Source: Bacillota bacterium
Lineage (GTDB): Bacteria; Bacillota; Dethiobacteria; DTU022
Assembly: GCA_012727685.1 (NCBI GenBank)
Contig: JAAYGO010000146.1
Span: 1-9,795 of the forward strand
DNA: 9,795 bases
Reading direction: 5' to 3'
The notes under the pieces were generated by a model that was not told the DNA's origin, did not search any database, and was given only the letters and a program-made list of their open reading frames with translations. Positions within the stretch are counted from its first letter, which is position 1; every line of letters starts with the position of its first letter. The position numbers were made by a program, and so were the translations under genes. Of this stretch, positions 1 through 6,389 are shown piece by piece.

Positions 1-1292
1 GTTACCAGGTCTTTTTCCGTAACATGGGAGTTGCTGGTGGTGGCGATCACCTCTTTCACCCCCAGCAGGGGGAGCCAGTGCGCCATGGTCCTTGCGTTTT
101 CGCGGTTGATGGTCACCCCGCGGCTGCCCCGGATGGCATAGACAATGTGCAGATGGCGGTAGTCCATCAGTTTTAACGTCTCCAGGGTCACATTGATGTT
201 GCCCTCGTTGGCGAAATGGTCATCGATGACCTTGAATTCATCGTCAAAGATCAGCTCAAAGCGCCGCTCCACGCCGCGGAAGCGCCGCAGCGCCTTTTGA
301 ATGGTCGCCACGGGCACCCCTTTAAGCAGCCCGACCAGCACTGCGGCCATGGCATTGTAAACGCTGTGCAGGCCGAGGACCCCCAGTTCAACGGTAAAGG
401 GGTTCGGCTTCACGCGCAGCCGTTCCGCAAGCCCCGGTTTCCGCAGCTCCACCGTAAAACGGGCCCTGCCGGTGGAGAGATCCAGATCCCGCACGATGCA
501 GTCGGCGCCGTGGTTTTTAAGGCCATAGGTTAAGGTTTGCGCGGCGGTCTGCCCCGTCAGGGAGGCGGTGATCGGGCAATCGAGGTTAAAGACGGCCCAC
601 TGCTGCTCTTTCGCTTCCCGGACGAGCCTGGCCTTGGCGTTTAAATACGCCTCAAAGGAGCCGTGCAAATCGATATGCTCCCGGCTGATGTTGTTAACCA
701 CCACGGTATTGAAGTCCACATTGCCGACGCGGTGAAGCTCCAGGCCCGCGGAGGAGGCCTCCATGGTCACGTGGGAGATGCCTTGCCCCACCATCTGGTG
801 AAAGAAGTAGTGCAGATCGAGCGACTCTGGCGTAGTCAATTCGGCCGGGCGGACGGTGCTGCCCGCCTTGACGATCACGGTGCCGATCAGACCGGTTCTA
901 AAGCCATGCTCCTCCAGAATGGCGTCGATCATAAAGGTGGTGGTGGTCTTGCCGTTCGTGGCAGTCACGGCGGTCACATTGAGCTTCCGCGAGGGGTGAT
1001 CATAAAAGCGGTCCGCCAGGGCGGCCAGCGCCCGGCGGCTGTCGGCAACCCGGTACTGCGTGATCTCCAGATCCGGCTGCACCTGTTCGACGATGGCGGC
1101 AATGGCTCCCCTGGCCGCGGCCTGCCGCAGGTAGCGGTGGCCGTCGGTTTTATAGCCGTTGATACAGACAAAAAGATAGCCCGGCTTGACCCGTTCCGAA
1201 TGATAAGCCAGGCCGCTTACCGGCAGGTCTTCCCGGCCGGTGGCTTCCAGTACTTCGATGGAGCCGGTTAGTTCATTTAGGGTGATGGTCAC
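1..1292 (-). CDS. MurE-like Mur ligase family protein (3' end outside the window)
   Basis: I translated this minus-strand frame across its whole length: 430 codons open, running off the left edge, so the C-terminus is missing. The start is GTG at 1292, with GGGAGG ten bases upstream. The N-terminal region (about 1-100) is MurE-like, with N45-G-Y-K-T-D-G-H and A-A-A-R-G-A. A Mur central domain follows: P-loop T110-A-T-N-G-K-T-T, T153-T-P, M177-E-A-S-S-A, N201-I-S-R-E-H-I-D-L-H-G, and Y216-L-N-A-K, where K220 matches the carbamylated Lys of MurE. Known family: these enzymes use ATP to add an amino acid to UDP-MurNAc-peptides in the cytoplasm. Oddities: the P-loop Gly is Ala, SSH is SSA, the D-Y-A-H-x-P motif reads D357-D-H-F-A-N-E-G, GGDRD is R388-G-S-R-G, and the D-N-P-R specificity motif is replaced by S420-N-S-H. 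The Mur fold is clear. Ordinary meso-diaminopimelate-adding MurE activity is doubtful, so no symbol is given. It is transcribed divergently from the ABC operon. Confidence 0.85.
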   Translation of the reverse strand, partial: MTITLNELTGSIEVLEATGREDLPVSGLAYHSERVKPGYLFVCINGYKTDGHRYLRQAAARGAIAAIVEQVQPDLEITQYRVADSRRALAALADRFYDHPSRKLNVTAVTATNGKTTTTFMIDAILEEHGFRTGLIGTVIVKAGSTVRPAELTTPESLDLHYFFHQMVGQGISHVTMEASSAGLELHRVGNVDFNTVVVNNISREHIDLHGSFEAYLNAKARLVREAKEQQWAVFNLDCPITASLTGQTAAQTLTYGLKNHGADCIVRDLDLSTGRARFTVELRKPGLAERLRVKPNPFTVELGVLGLHSVYNAMAAVLVGLLKGVPVATIQKALRRFRGVERRFELIFDDEFKVIDDHFANEGNINVTLETLKLMDYRHLHIVYAIRGSRGVTINRENARTMAHWLPLLGVKEVIATTSNSHVTEKDLV

Positions 1293-1341
1293 CGGCTTGT
1301 TGCCTCCCGTTATAGATTTGTACACGCCCGTACTTTCGCGA

Positions 1342-1368
1342 CCGCCGGCCTCAAATCCTGCCGCCGGC
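1342..1368. repeat. Pair of CCGCCGGC direct repeats upstream of the Mur-like gene
   Basis: CCGCCGGC occurs at 1342-1349 and again at 1361-1368, 19 bp apart. Because GCCGGC is its own complement, the two copies could also pair as a 6-bp stem in the 5' leader of the Mur-like gene. No T-run follows, so it is not a terminator. The role is unknown and chance is possible in GC-rich DNA. Confidence 0.3.
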
Positions 1369-1457
1369 TAAAGGAGAGGTGCTGTCAATAGGTGTAATCT
1401 CACCCATTTCTTTAAATCTCTGCCTTGATTGTTCCCCCAATCTATTTTCAGATAGTA

Positions 1458-1489
1458 TTGACAAGAATATATTACTGTATTAATATACT
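1458..1489 (+). promoter_or_regulatory. Sigma-A-type promoter of the ABC operon
   Basis: A perfect -35 TTGACA lies at 1458-1463. Two -10 choices follow: TAATAT at 1481-1486 with a 17-bp spacer (four of six consensus positions), or TATACT at 1484-1489 with a 20-bp spacer (five of six). The region is much more AT-rich than the flanking genes. It points toward the small membrane-protein gene that starts at 1550, whose likely RBS is GGAGAGG at 1532-1538. Confidence 0.65.
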
Positions 1490-1499
1490 AGTACAGTAA
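1472..1499. promoter_or_regulatory. 28-bp inverted repeat over the -10 region, likely repressor operator
   Basis: TTACTGTA (1472-1479) and TACAGTAA (1492-1499) are perfect 8-bp inverted arms around a 12-bp AT-rich spacer. The dyad covers both candidate -10 boxes, where a bound dimeric repressor would block RNA polymerase. Operons of this ABC type are often controlled by GntR/YtrA-type or other small dimeric repressors, but none is encoded in this window. The structure is seen directly; the regulator is inference. Confidence 0.55.
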
Positions 1500-1549
1500 A
1501 AATCGGATTACCCTTTTTAAAATGAATAAACGGAGAGGATGATGTCTGG

Positions 1550-1753
1550 ATGACGGCGGAGATAGTGGATATTCTAAAGATGGTCTGGCCGCTGATCGTT
1601 TTGCAATACGCCCTGGTGATCTGGGCCCTTGTGGACCTGGCGCGGCGGCCAAAAGTGCGGCACTTGCCGAAAGTGGCCTGGGTGATCCTGATTTTATTTG
1701 TTAACTTTTTCGGCGCCATCGGTTATCTCGTTTTTGGGAGAGAAGAAGCATGA
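1550..1753 (+). CDS. Small two-helix membrane protein, PLDc_N / YxlE-like
   Basis: This 67-aa protein has two hydrophobic segments, about residues 10-30 and 43-62, joined by a short basic loop (A-R-R-P-K-V-R-H). It has the pattern of the phospholipase D N-terminal (PLDc_N) domain: W-A-L-V-D-L before the loop, then G-x-x-x-Y-L-V-F-G-R-E near the end. In Bacillus subtilis, YxlE is a protein of this size and type, encoded directly ahead of the ABC genes yxlF and yxlG and described as a negative regulator within the sigY operon. The same order occurs here, but SigY, YxlC and YxlD are absent. Its stop overlaps the next start (ATGA), so translation is probably coupled. It could modulate or be part of the transporter; that is inference. 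Confidence 0.8.
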   Translation: MTAEIVDILKMVWPLIVLQYALVIWALVDLARRPKVRHLPKVAWVILILFVNFFGAIGYLVFGREEA

Positions 1754-2754
1754 GCGTCTTGGCAGTGAAAAATTTGACCAAAGATTACCGGGGGCACCGC
1801 GCCCTCGACGGCTTGAACCTGGAGGTGCCGCGCGGGAGCGTCTTCGGCTTCCTCGGCCCGAACGGATCCGGCAAGACCACCACGATCAAGATCCTGACCG
1901 GCCTGCTCCAGCCCAGCGCCGGCAGCGCCACCATTTTAGGCTGCCCGGTGAAGCTCAACCTGGAGCGCAGCCTGAAACGGCGGATCGGTTACCTGCCGGA
2001 GGAGGTCAATTTCCCGGAAGCGCTCACCGGGCGGGAAGTGATGGAATTCGTCTACCGCGCTTCGGGGCTCCCGGCGGCGGAAGAAAAGAGTCGAATCGAT
2101 GCGCTGCTCGAGCAATTTGACCTGCTTGCCCACGCCCGCCGCCGCTGCGCCGCCTATTCCCGCGGCATGAAACAGCGGCTGGGGCTGGCCTGCGCGCTGC
2201 TGCACCGGCCGGAGCTTTTAATCCTCGATGAGCCGGCTTCGGCCCTCGACCCAGAAGGCCGGTGCGAAGTGCTCGAGCTGATGGTTTCTTCCCGTGAGCG
2301 TTCCACCGTCTTTTTTTCGTGCCATGTGCTCGCCGATGTGGAGCGGGTTTGCGACCAGGTGGCGGTGATCAACCAGGGGCGCCTGGTGGTGCAATCCCCC
2401 TTAAAGGAGCTGCTGCGCGGCTACACCTTCCCCCGCTACCGGGTTGTGTTCAGGGATACGGTGCCGCCGGAGCTGGTGCAAAAGCTCGGCCGGCAGCCGT
2501 GGGTTGGAAAGGTGCGGCTGGTGGCGGCAGATGAGCGCACCATGCTGATCGAGGCGCCGCCGGAGCGCCTGCCCGAACTGGAAGAGGCGCTGCTGCCGCT
2601 GCTCCTCGGCGAGGGACAGGTCGTGACCGCCTATTACCGGGAGCAGCCCAACCTCGAAGAGATCTTCCTGGAGCTGTTGAAAAATCATCATACCGAAGCA
2701 GGCGGAGCAAACGGAGCAAAGGAGGGAACTGCCGATGCTGCTGCTCGTGCGTAA
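1750..2754 (+). CDS. ABC transporter ATP-binding protein (YxlF-like)
   Basis: This 334-aa cytoplasmic ATPase is the energy-coupling subunit of an ABC-2-type transporter. Motifs in order: Walker A G36-P-N-G-S-G-K-T, Q-loop region Y81-L-P-E-E (Glu or Pro in place of Gln is common in this group), signature Y136-S-R-G-M, Walker B L156-L-I-L-D-E-P with D160 and E161, D-loop A-L-D-P, and switch H192. A C-terminal domain of about 110 residues (220-334) follows, longer than in the smallest ATPases of the family. The tail is rich in Ala and Gly and overlaps the permease start by 20 bp. The ATG at 1750 overlaps the upstream stop by 4 bp, so all three genes form one operon. The substrate cannot be read from the sequence; relatives export peptides or antibiotics or serve in self-protection. 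Confidence 0.92.
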   Translation: MSVLAVKNLTKDYRGHRALDGLNLEVPRGSVFGFLGPNGSGKTTTIKILTGLLQPSAGSATILGCPVKLNLERSLKRRIGYLPEEVNFPEALTGREVMEFVYRASGLPAAEEKSRIDALLEQFDLLAHARRRCAAYSRGMKQRLGLACALLHRPELLILDEPASALDPEGRCEVLELMVSSRERSTVFFSCHVLADVERVCDQVAVINQGRLVVQSPLKELLRGYTFPRYRVVFRDTVPPELVQKLGRQPWVGKVRLVAADERTMLIEAPPERLPELEEALLPLLLGEGQVVTAYYREQPNLEEIFLELLKNHHTEAGGANGAKEGTADAAARA

Positions 2755-3508
2755 AGATCTGCTGCAGGCCTGGCGGACTTTCCGGCTGCCGGCGCTGATC
2801 CTCACCGGGGTTTTCTTCGCCCTCCTGGATCCGCTGACCGCCAAGTTTATGCCGCAAATACTGGGCCTCTTTGGCGATGAGCTTGAAGGGCTGGCGGAAA
2901 TGATCCCTGAAATGGGACCTGCGGAGGCGCTGCTCAGCTTCTATGGCGACCTGATCCAGATTGCCGCCCTGGTGCTGATCATCATCGCCATGGGAGCGGT
3001 AGCCCTGGAAAGGGAGCGGGGCATCGCCGCGTGGGTGCTGACGCGTCCGGTAGACCGCGGCGCCTATCTCTGGTCCAAGTATCTGGCGCTTTTGATCGGG
3101 ATGTTCATCGCCGTGGCCGCCAGCGGCGCGCTGGCCATCGCCTATACCGCCTCTTTATTCGGGTCGGTGCCGCTAAGCGGTGCTTTATGGGCACTCTTCT
3201 TCATCAGCCTATTCCTGATGCTGATCCTCGCGGTTACGGTTACCGCCTCAGCCTTTTGCCGCAGCCAGCTTGCGGCCGGGGGGATCGGGCTGGCCTTTTT
3301 GCTTGCCATCTTCCTGCCGGAGCTGCTCTTCGGTCACACCGAATTGGTGCGCTATTTCCCCCATGTCCTCTCCACAGGACATGCCGGGCATCTCTTGAGC
3401 GGCCTTGAAGATTGGACCTATTTTATCCCTGCCGCCGTGATTACGCTGATCCTGGCCCAGCTATGCATCGCGGTTGCCGCCCACTACTTTAAGCAAGCGG
3501 AACTGTAA
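2735..3508 (+). CDS. ABC-2-type transporter permease (YxlG-like)
   Basis: This 257-aa integral membrane protein has about six hydrophobic segments, roughly at residues 15-32, 72-92, 112-137, 150-172, 177-198 and 229-250. Between segments 2 and 3 is the usual ABC-2 permease cytoplasmic motif, E92-R-E-R-G followed by a T-R-P-V-x-R stretch, which contacts the ATPase. The long first extracellular loop (about 33-70) is acidic, with many Glu and Met. GGAGG sits about ten bases before the ATG, inside the end of the ATPase gene, giving a 20-bp overlap and tight co-expression. The protein presumably forms a homodimer with two copies of the ATPase. The substrate is unknown. Confidence 0.88.
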   Translation: MLLLVRKDLLQAWRTFRLPALILTGVFFALLDPLTAKFMPQILGLFGDELEGLAEMIPEMGPAEALLSFYGDLIQIAALVLIIIAMGAVALERERGIAAWVLTRPVDRGAYLWSKYLALLIGMFIAVAASGALAIAYTASLFGSVPLSGALWALFFISLFLMLILAVTVTASAFCRSQLAAGGIGLAFLLAIFLPELLFGHTELVRYFPHVLSTGHAGHLLSGLEDWTYFIPAAVITLILAQLCIAVAAHYFKQAEL

Positions 3509-3544
3509 AAAAAGCGCGGAGCCCGCTTTATGTCGGCGGGCTCC
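3507..3544 (-). terminator. Intrinsic terminator of the ferredoxin gene, overlapping the permease stop
   Basis: GGAGCCCGC (3518-3526) pairs perfectly with GCGGGCTCC (3536-3544) around a 9-nt loop. On the minus strand the hairpin is followed by seven T residues (plus-strand A-run 3507-3513), so it ends ferredoxin transcription. The T-tract includes part of the permease TAA stop on the other strand. No comparable T-run follows on the plus strand, so bidirectional function is less certain. Confidence 0.8.
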
Positions 3545-3582
3545 GGCGCGATTGATGGCTTCATGAATTTAAAAAAGCAGTT

Positions 3583-3768
3583 CTACTCGACGATCTCAAT
3601 CGCTTCGGTCGGGCATTCATCGGCGGCTTCACGTACCTTGTCTTCATATTCCGCCGGAACGGGGTTCACTTTGACTTCGGCCTTTTCATCACCCAGTTCG
3701 AACACTTCCGGGCAGGTATCCTCGCAGATACCGCAGGCGCTGCAATCGTCGTTAATCCTAACTTCCAT
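3583..3768 (-). CDS. Single-cluster [4Fe-4S] ferredoxin
   Basis: This 61-aa acidic protein is a low-potential cytoplasmic electron carrier. It has C9-x2-C12-x2-C15 and a distant C52-P, the ligand set expected for one [4Fe-4S] cluster, as in Desulfovibrio gigas-type and related monocluster ferredoxins. C19, in the C-x3-C-P position, is left over: in two-cluster ferredoxins it would ligate a second cluster, but the matching second motif is absent. The length is normal. AGGAGG lies just upstream of the ATG at 3768. It is a single gene converging on the ABC operon and has its own terminator. No partner oxidoreductase is encoded nearby, so the redox pathway cannot be named. Confidence 0.93.
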   Translation of the reverse strand: MEVRINDDCSACGICEDTCPEVFELGDEKAEVKVNPVPAEYEDKVREAADECPTEAIEIVE

Positions 3769-3795
3769 GTCGATCCTCCTTTGACCACAAGTCGT

Positions 3796-3822
3796 TTGCT
3801 TAAATGTCTATTCGCTAAGCAA
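3796..3822. promoter_or_regulatory. Inverted repeat upstream of the ferredoxin gene
   Basis: TTGCTTA (3796-3802) and TAAGCAA (3816-3822) are perfect 7-bp inverted arms with a 13-bp spacer, 28-54 bp upstream of the ferredoxin ATG. This is operator-like in position and size. No convincing -35/-10 pair was found for the ferredoxin, so the role is uncertain. Confidence 0.35.
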
Positions 3823-3843
3823 GCGCTTTTCCCTTTTTTCTTA

Positions 3844-3858
3844 GGCAAAAATTTTGCC
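3844..3858. promoter_or_regulatory. Odd palindrome between the divergent ferredoxin and SpoIID-type genes
   Basis: GGCAAAA (3844-3850), a central A, and TTTTGCC (3852-3858) form a perfect 15-bp dyad in the 200-bp divergent intergenic region. It has no T-run placed to make a terminator on either strand. It could be a protein-binding site acting on either gene, or chance. Confidence 0.3.
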
Positions 3859-3968
3859 GCAAATTGATGGAGGCTACTGATGCGGAGTTTCAACAGTGAC
3901 ACGCTAAGAGGAATGAAAGGCGGTGTAGGGAATAATAATTGGAATTAAAGAAAGGAGATTTATTTTAG

Positions 3969-6185
3969 ATGACTCGATCCCGCTACAGCGCCTCCGTGCG
4001 GCGGCTACAGCGCAAAAAGCGAAAGAGCGGACTATTCTGGATTGTGGTATGCCTGTTGTTGCTGCTGGGGGTTTTCCTTTTCCAGGGTTGGCGCAGTGCC
4101 ACTGCCCGCATTAACCGCGCCGCGACACTGTTTATGGAACGGGTTGCCGCCGGAGATGAGGCGGGAGCAGCGGCTTTACTGGAAATGAACGGGAATACCC
4201 TTGCCCTCGACCAATGGATCGAGCTCTTCCGGGACCCGGCCATCGAATACAGCGGGGTCAGCGGCGCCCGGTTGACCGGTTTGACCAGTGGGCAGGCTGA
4301 CGTGGCCTTCCGGGTAGAAAACATCGCGCTGACGGTGCCGCTGGAACTTGCCTTTCGGGAGACAGCCTGGCGGGTAAGCGCTCTCCCTGCAGTCACAAAC
4401 CTTGCGGGGGCTTTCGTGGAAGCGGAAACAGGAGGGCGGCTTCGCCTGCTGTGGCAGGGTGATTCCCTGGTTTTAAACGCTGCCAGGCCATACGGCCTCG
4501 CTTTTGGTGACGTGGTGGAGACGTTAATCGTTGCCGATACGGCGGTGCGGGTGACGCGTCTTGAAGCGGCGGAGCTCTCACGCCTGCTGCTCCGGGGGGA
4601 TGCAGTTCTGGAAGGAGAACTTGAAGGGATAATCCCTTTAAGCGATTCCTTTGCGGTTTACCGCACGGGGGGCGGCATGGTGCAGGCCGGTTCAGCGGGG
4701 GAGCTGCTGATCGGGCAGCGCGGAATAAAGCTTTACCTCAGCGACGGCGCGGCCGTGGCGGTCCGGGTGGAAGAAGAGGGCGCGGCGGTGGAGACCATCC
4801 GGGTGCTGCTCAGGCAGAACCTGGATGATCTAAGCGATCAGACCCTGGGGCATTACCGGCTGCGCCTGAGCAGTGAGAGCGGCTGCGTTGTAGAGGACAG
4901 GGTTGCGCAAAGGAGCTATTCCTTTGCGGCAGGAGAGCTTTTGACGGTGGAACCGGCCGGGGATGGGATTGCCCTAATCCCGCCTGGCGGGACGCTGCTG
5001 CAGTTCGATAACCGCATTTTTTTTGAACCGCTTCCTCCGGGGCGGATGGTCGTCGAAGGGCTGCCGCGTTCTTACTGGGAGGGTACTTCCCCCGCGTACC
5101 GCGGCCTTTTGGAGATCATTAACCGCGACGGCCGGCTCGTGCTGGTGAACGAGGTCAGCTTCGAAGAATACCTCTACACGGTGGTCCCCAGCGAGATGCC
5201 CCTTTCTTTTGGCCTTGAGCCTTTGAAGGCCCAGGCTGTGGCGACCCGCTCGTACGCATACACTGCTATTTTTGCCAACCGCTTCAGCGGTTACGGGGCG
5301 CATATCGACGACAGCGTCCTTTCACAGGTCTATAACAACATGCCGGAATACCCTTTATCCCGGGAAGCTGTGGAGGCGACCGCCGGGGAAGTGCTCTTTT
5401 ACGGAGATACTGTCGCTGATACCCGTTTCTTTTCCACTTCCTGCGGCTATACCGCCAACGCCCACGAGGTCTGGCACGACAGCGTTACCGGAAACTTTCC
5501 CGGCGAGGCGGTCCCCTACCTGCAGGCTGCGCCTCAGATCTTAACGGAAACGGTTGACTTAAGCGATGAAGCGGCGGTGCGCCGTTTTTTAAAAGAGGTT
5601 GAGTGGCCCGCTTATGATTTCCAGTCGCCCTATTTCCGCTGGGAGGTGGAGATGAGCGGCGCGGAAGTGGAAGCGGCCCTTAACCGCAACCTCACTGAAC
5701 GGTATGCCGCGCAGCCCGATTTTGTGTTGACCCTGGAGGGCGGTGAATTCCGCTCCATGGAGCTGCCGCGCATCCCGCTGGGACGGCTGCGCGATCTCCG
5801 GGTGATTGAGCGCGGTGCGGGCGGCAACATCATGGTGCTGGAGCTGGAGGGAACCAATGGAGTTTACCGGATCATTAAGGAATACAACATTCGCTTGACC
5901 CTGCGTCCGGTGCAGTATCTGGACGGCGAGGGACCGGTTGTCCTCCGGTGCCACAACGGCGCCACCTATGAAAATTACTCCATTCTGCCCAGCGCCTTCG
6001 CTGTATTTGACCTGATTAAGGATGCCAGCGGCCATGTGGAGAGACTGCACATCTACGGCGGCGGGAACGGCCACGGCGTGGGCATGAGCCAATATGGGGC
6101 CAGGGGGATGGCGCAGCAGGGCTTTAATTATCGCCAGATTTTGCAGCACTTTTATCCCGGCACCGAGCTGAAAGCGCTTTATTAA
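3969..6185 (+). CDS. Membrane-anchored SpoIID/LytB-domain protein with long N-terminal extension
   Basis: This 738-aa protein has a very basic N-terminus (1-20) and one transmembrane anchor (22-40), predicting a cytoplasmic tail and an exported body. Residues 45-140 look like an NTF2-type or other small alpha/beta fold. Residues 155-350 are a beta-rich stretch of unknown type. A SpoIID domain starts near Y377-R-G-L-L-E-I and includes V395-S-F-E-E-Y-L-Y-T-V-V-P-S-E-M-P; E409 matches the catalytic Glu of SpoIID. Next come T490-S-C-G-Y-T, with C492 in the SpoIID metal-site region, and the C-terminal motif G701-H-G-V-G-M-S-Q-Y-G-A. Known family: SpoIID is a lytic transglycosylase that cleaves glycan strands lacking stem peptides during spore engulfment. 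SpoIID itself is about 340 aa, so this is a larger paralogue, and a sporulation or wall-remodelling role is inference. AGGAG (3953-3957) precedes the ATG by 11 bases. No terminator directly follows the stop. Confidence 0.9.
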   Translation: MTRSRYSASVRRLQRKKRKSGLFWIVVCLLLLLGVFLFQGWRSATARINRAATLFMERVAAGDEAGAAALLEMNGNTLALDQWIELFRDPAIEYSGVSGARLTGLTSGQADVAFRVENIALTVPLELAFRETAWRVSALPAVTNLAGAFVEAETGGRLRLLWQGDSLVLNAARPYGLAFGDVVETLIVADTAVRVTRLEAAELSRLLLRGDAVLEGELEGIIPLSDSFAVYRTGGGMVQAGSAGELLIGQRGIKLYLSDGAAVAVRVEEEGAAVETIRVLLRQNLDDLSDQTLGHYRLRLSSESGCVVEDRVAQRSYSFAAGELLTVEPAGDGIALIPPGGTLLQFDNRIFFEPLPPGRMVVEGLPRSYWEGTSPAYRGLLEIINRDGRLVLVNEVSFEEYLYTVVPSEMPLSFGLEPLKAQAVATRSYAYTAIFANRFSGYGAHIDDSVLSQVYNNMPEYPLSREAVEATAGEVLFYGDTVADTRFFSTSCGYTANAHEVWHDSVTGNFPGEAVPYLQAAPQILTETVDLSDEAAVRRFLKEVEWPAYDFQSPYFRWEVEMSGAEVEAALNRNLTERYAAQPDFVLTLEGGEFRSMELPRIPLGRLRDLRVIERGAGGNIMVLELEGTNGVYRIIKEYNIRLTLRPVQYLDGEGPVVLRCHNGATYENYSILPSAFAVFDLIKDASGHVERLHIYGGGNGHGVGMSQYGARGMAQQGFNYRQILQHFYPGTELKALY

Positions 6186-6341
6186 GGCGTTTAATATTAT
6201 GTATACTTGATGTGCACAATGTGGAAAACCCGGCCTGAGAGAGTATGTACAAGCCCTGTGGCTGTGTATAACTTTGTGGATAGTGTGAGTTATTGTTCTC
6301 CTGGCAGGGGGAGAAAATGCCTATTTTCGAGGGTTTCTCAG

Positions 6342-6356
6342 ATTTTGTGACAAAAT
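6342..6356. promoter_or_regulatory. Operator-like 15-bp odd palindrome
   Basis: ATTTTGT (6342-6348), a central G, and ACAAAAT (6350-6356) form a perfect dyad. It ends five bases before the candidate -35 at 6362, a typical position for an activator or repressor. The binding factor is unknown. Confidence 0.4.
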
Positions 6357-6361
6357 TATGG

Positions 6362-6389
6362 TAGACATAAGCTCTTTACTTAATATTAT
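6362..6389 (+). promoter_or_regulatory. Candidate sigma-A promoter for the downstream structured RNA
   Basis: TAGACA (6362-6367) and TATTAT (6384-6389) each match consensus at five of six positions, with a 16-bp spacer. Transcription would start near 6396 and meet the terminator at 6585, giving an RNA of about 190 nt that contains the riboswitch-like motif and no credible reading frame. Confidence 0.45.

Noticed and set aside
663..1271. Plus-strand open frame of 202 codons
   Set aside because: It lies opposite the Mur-like ligase, has no domain-like features or ribosome site, and its composition is what an antisense shadow of a GC-rich gene gives.
1361..1388. TTGACA on the minus strand at 1388-1383 as promoter of the Mur-like gene
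   Set aside because: The position 17 bp downstream is CGGCGG and no -10-like sequence is at a workable distance.
3530..3784. Plus-strand 84-codon open frame, Ser-rich
   Set aside because: It is antisense to the ferredoxin gene and starts inside the terminator hairpin.
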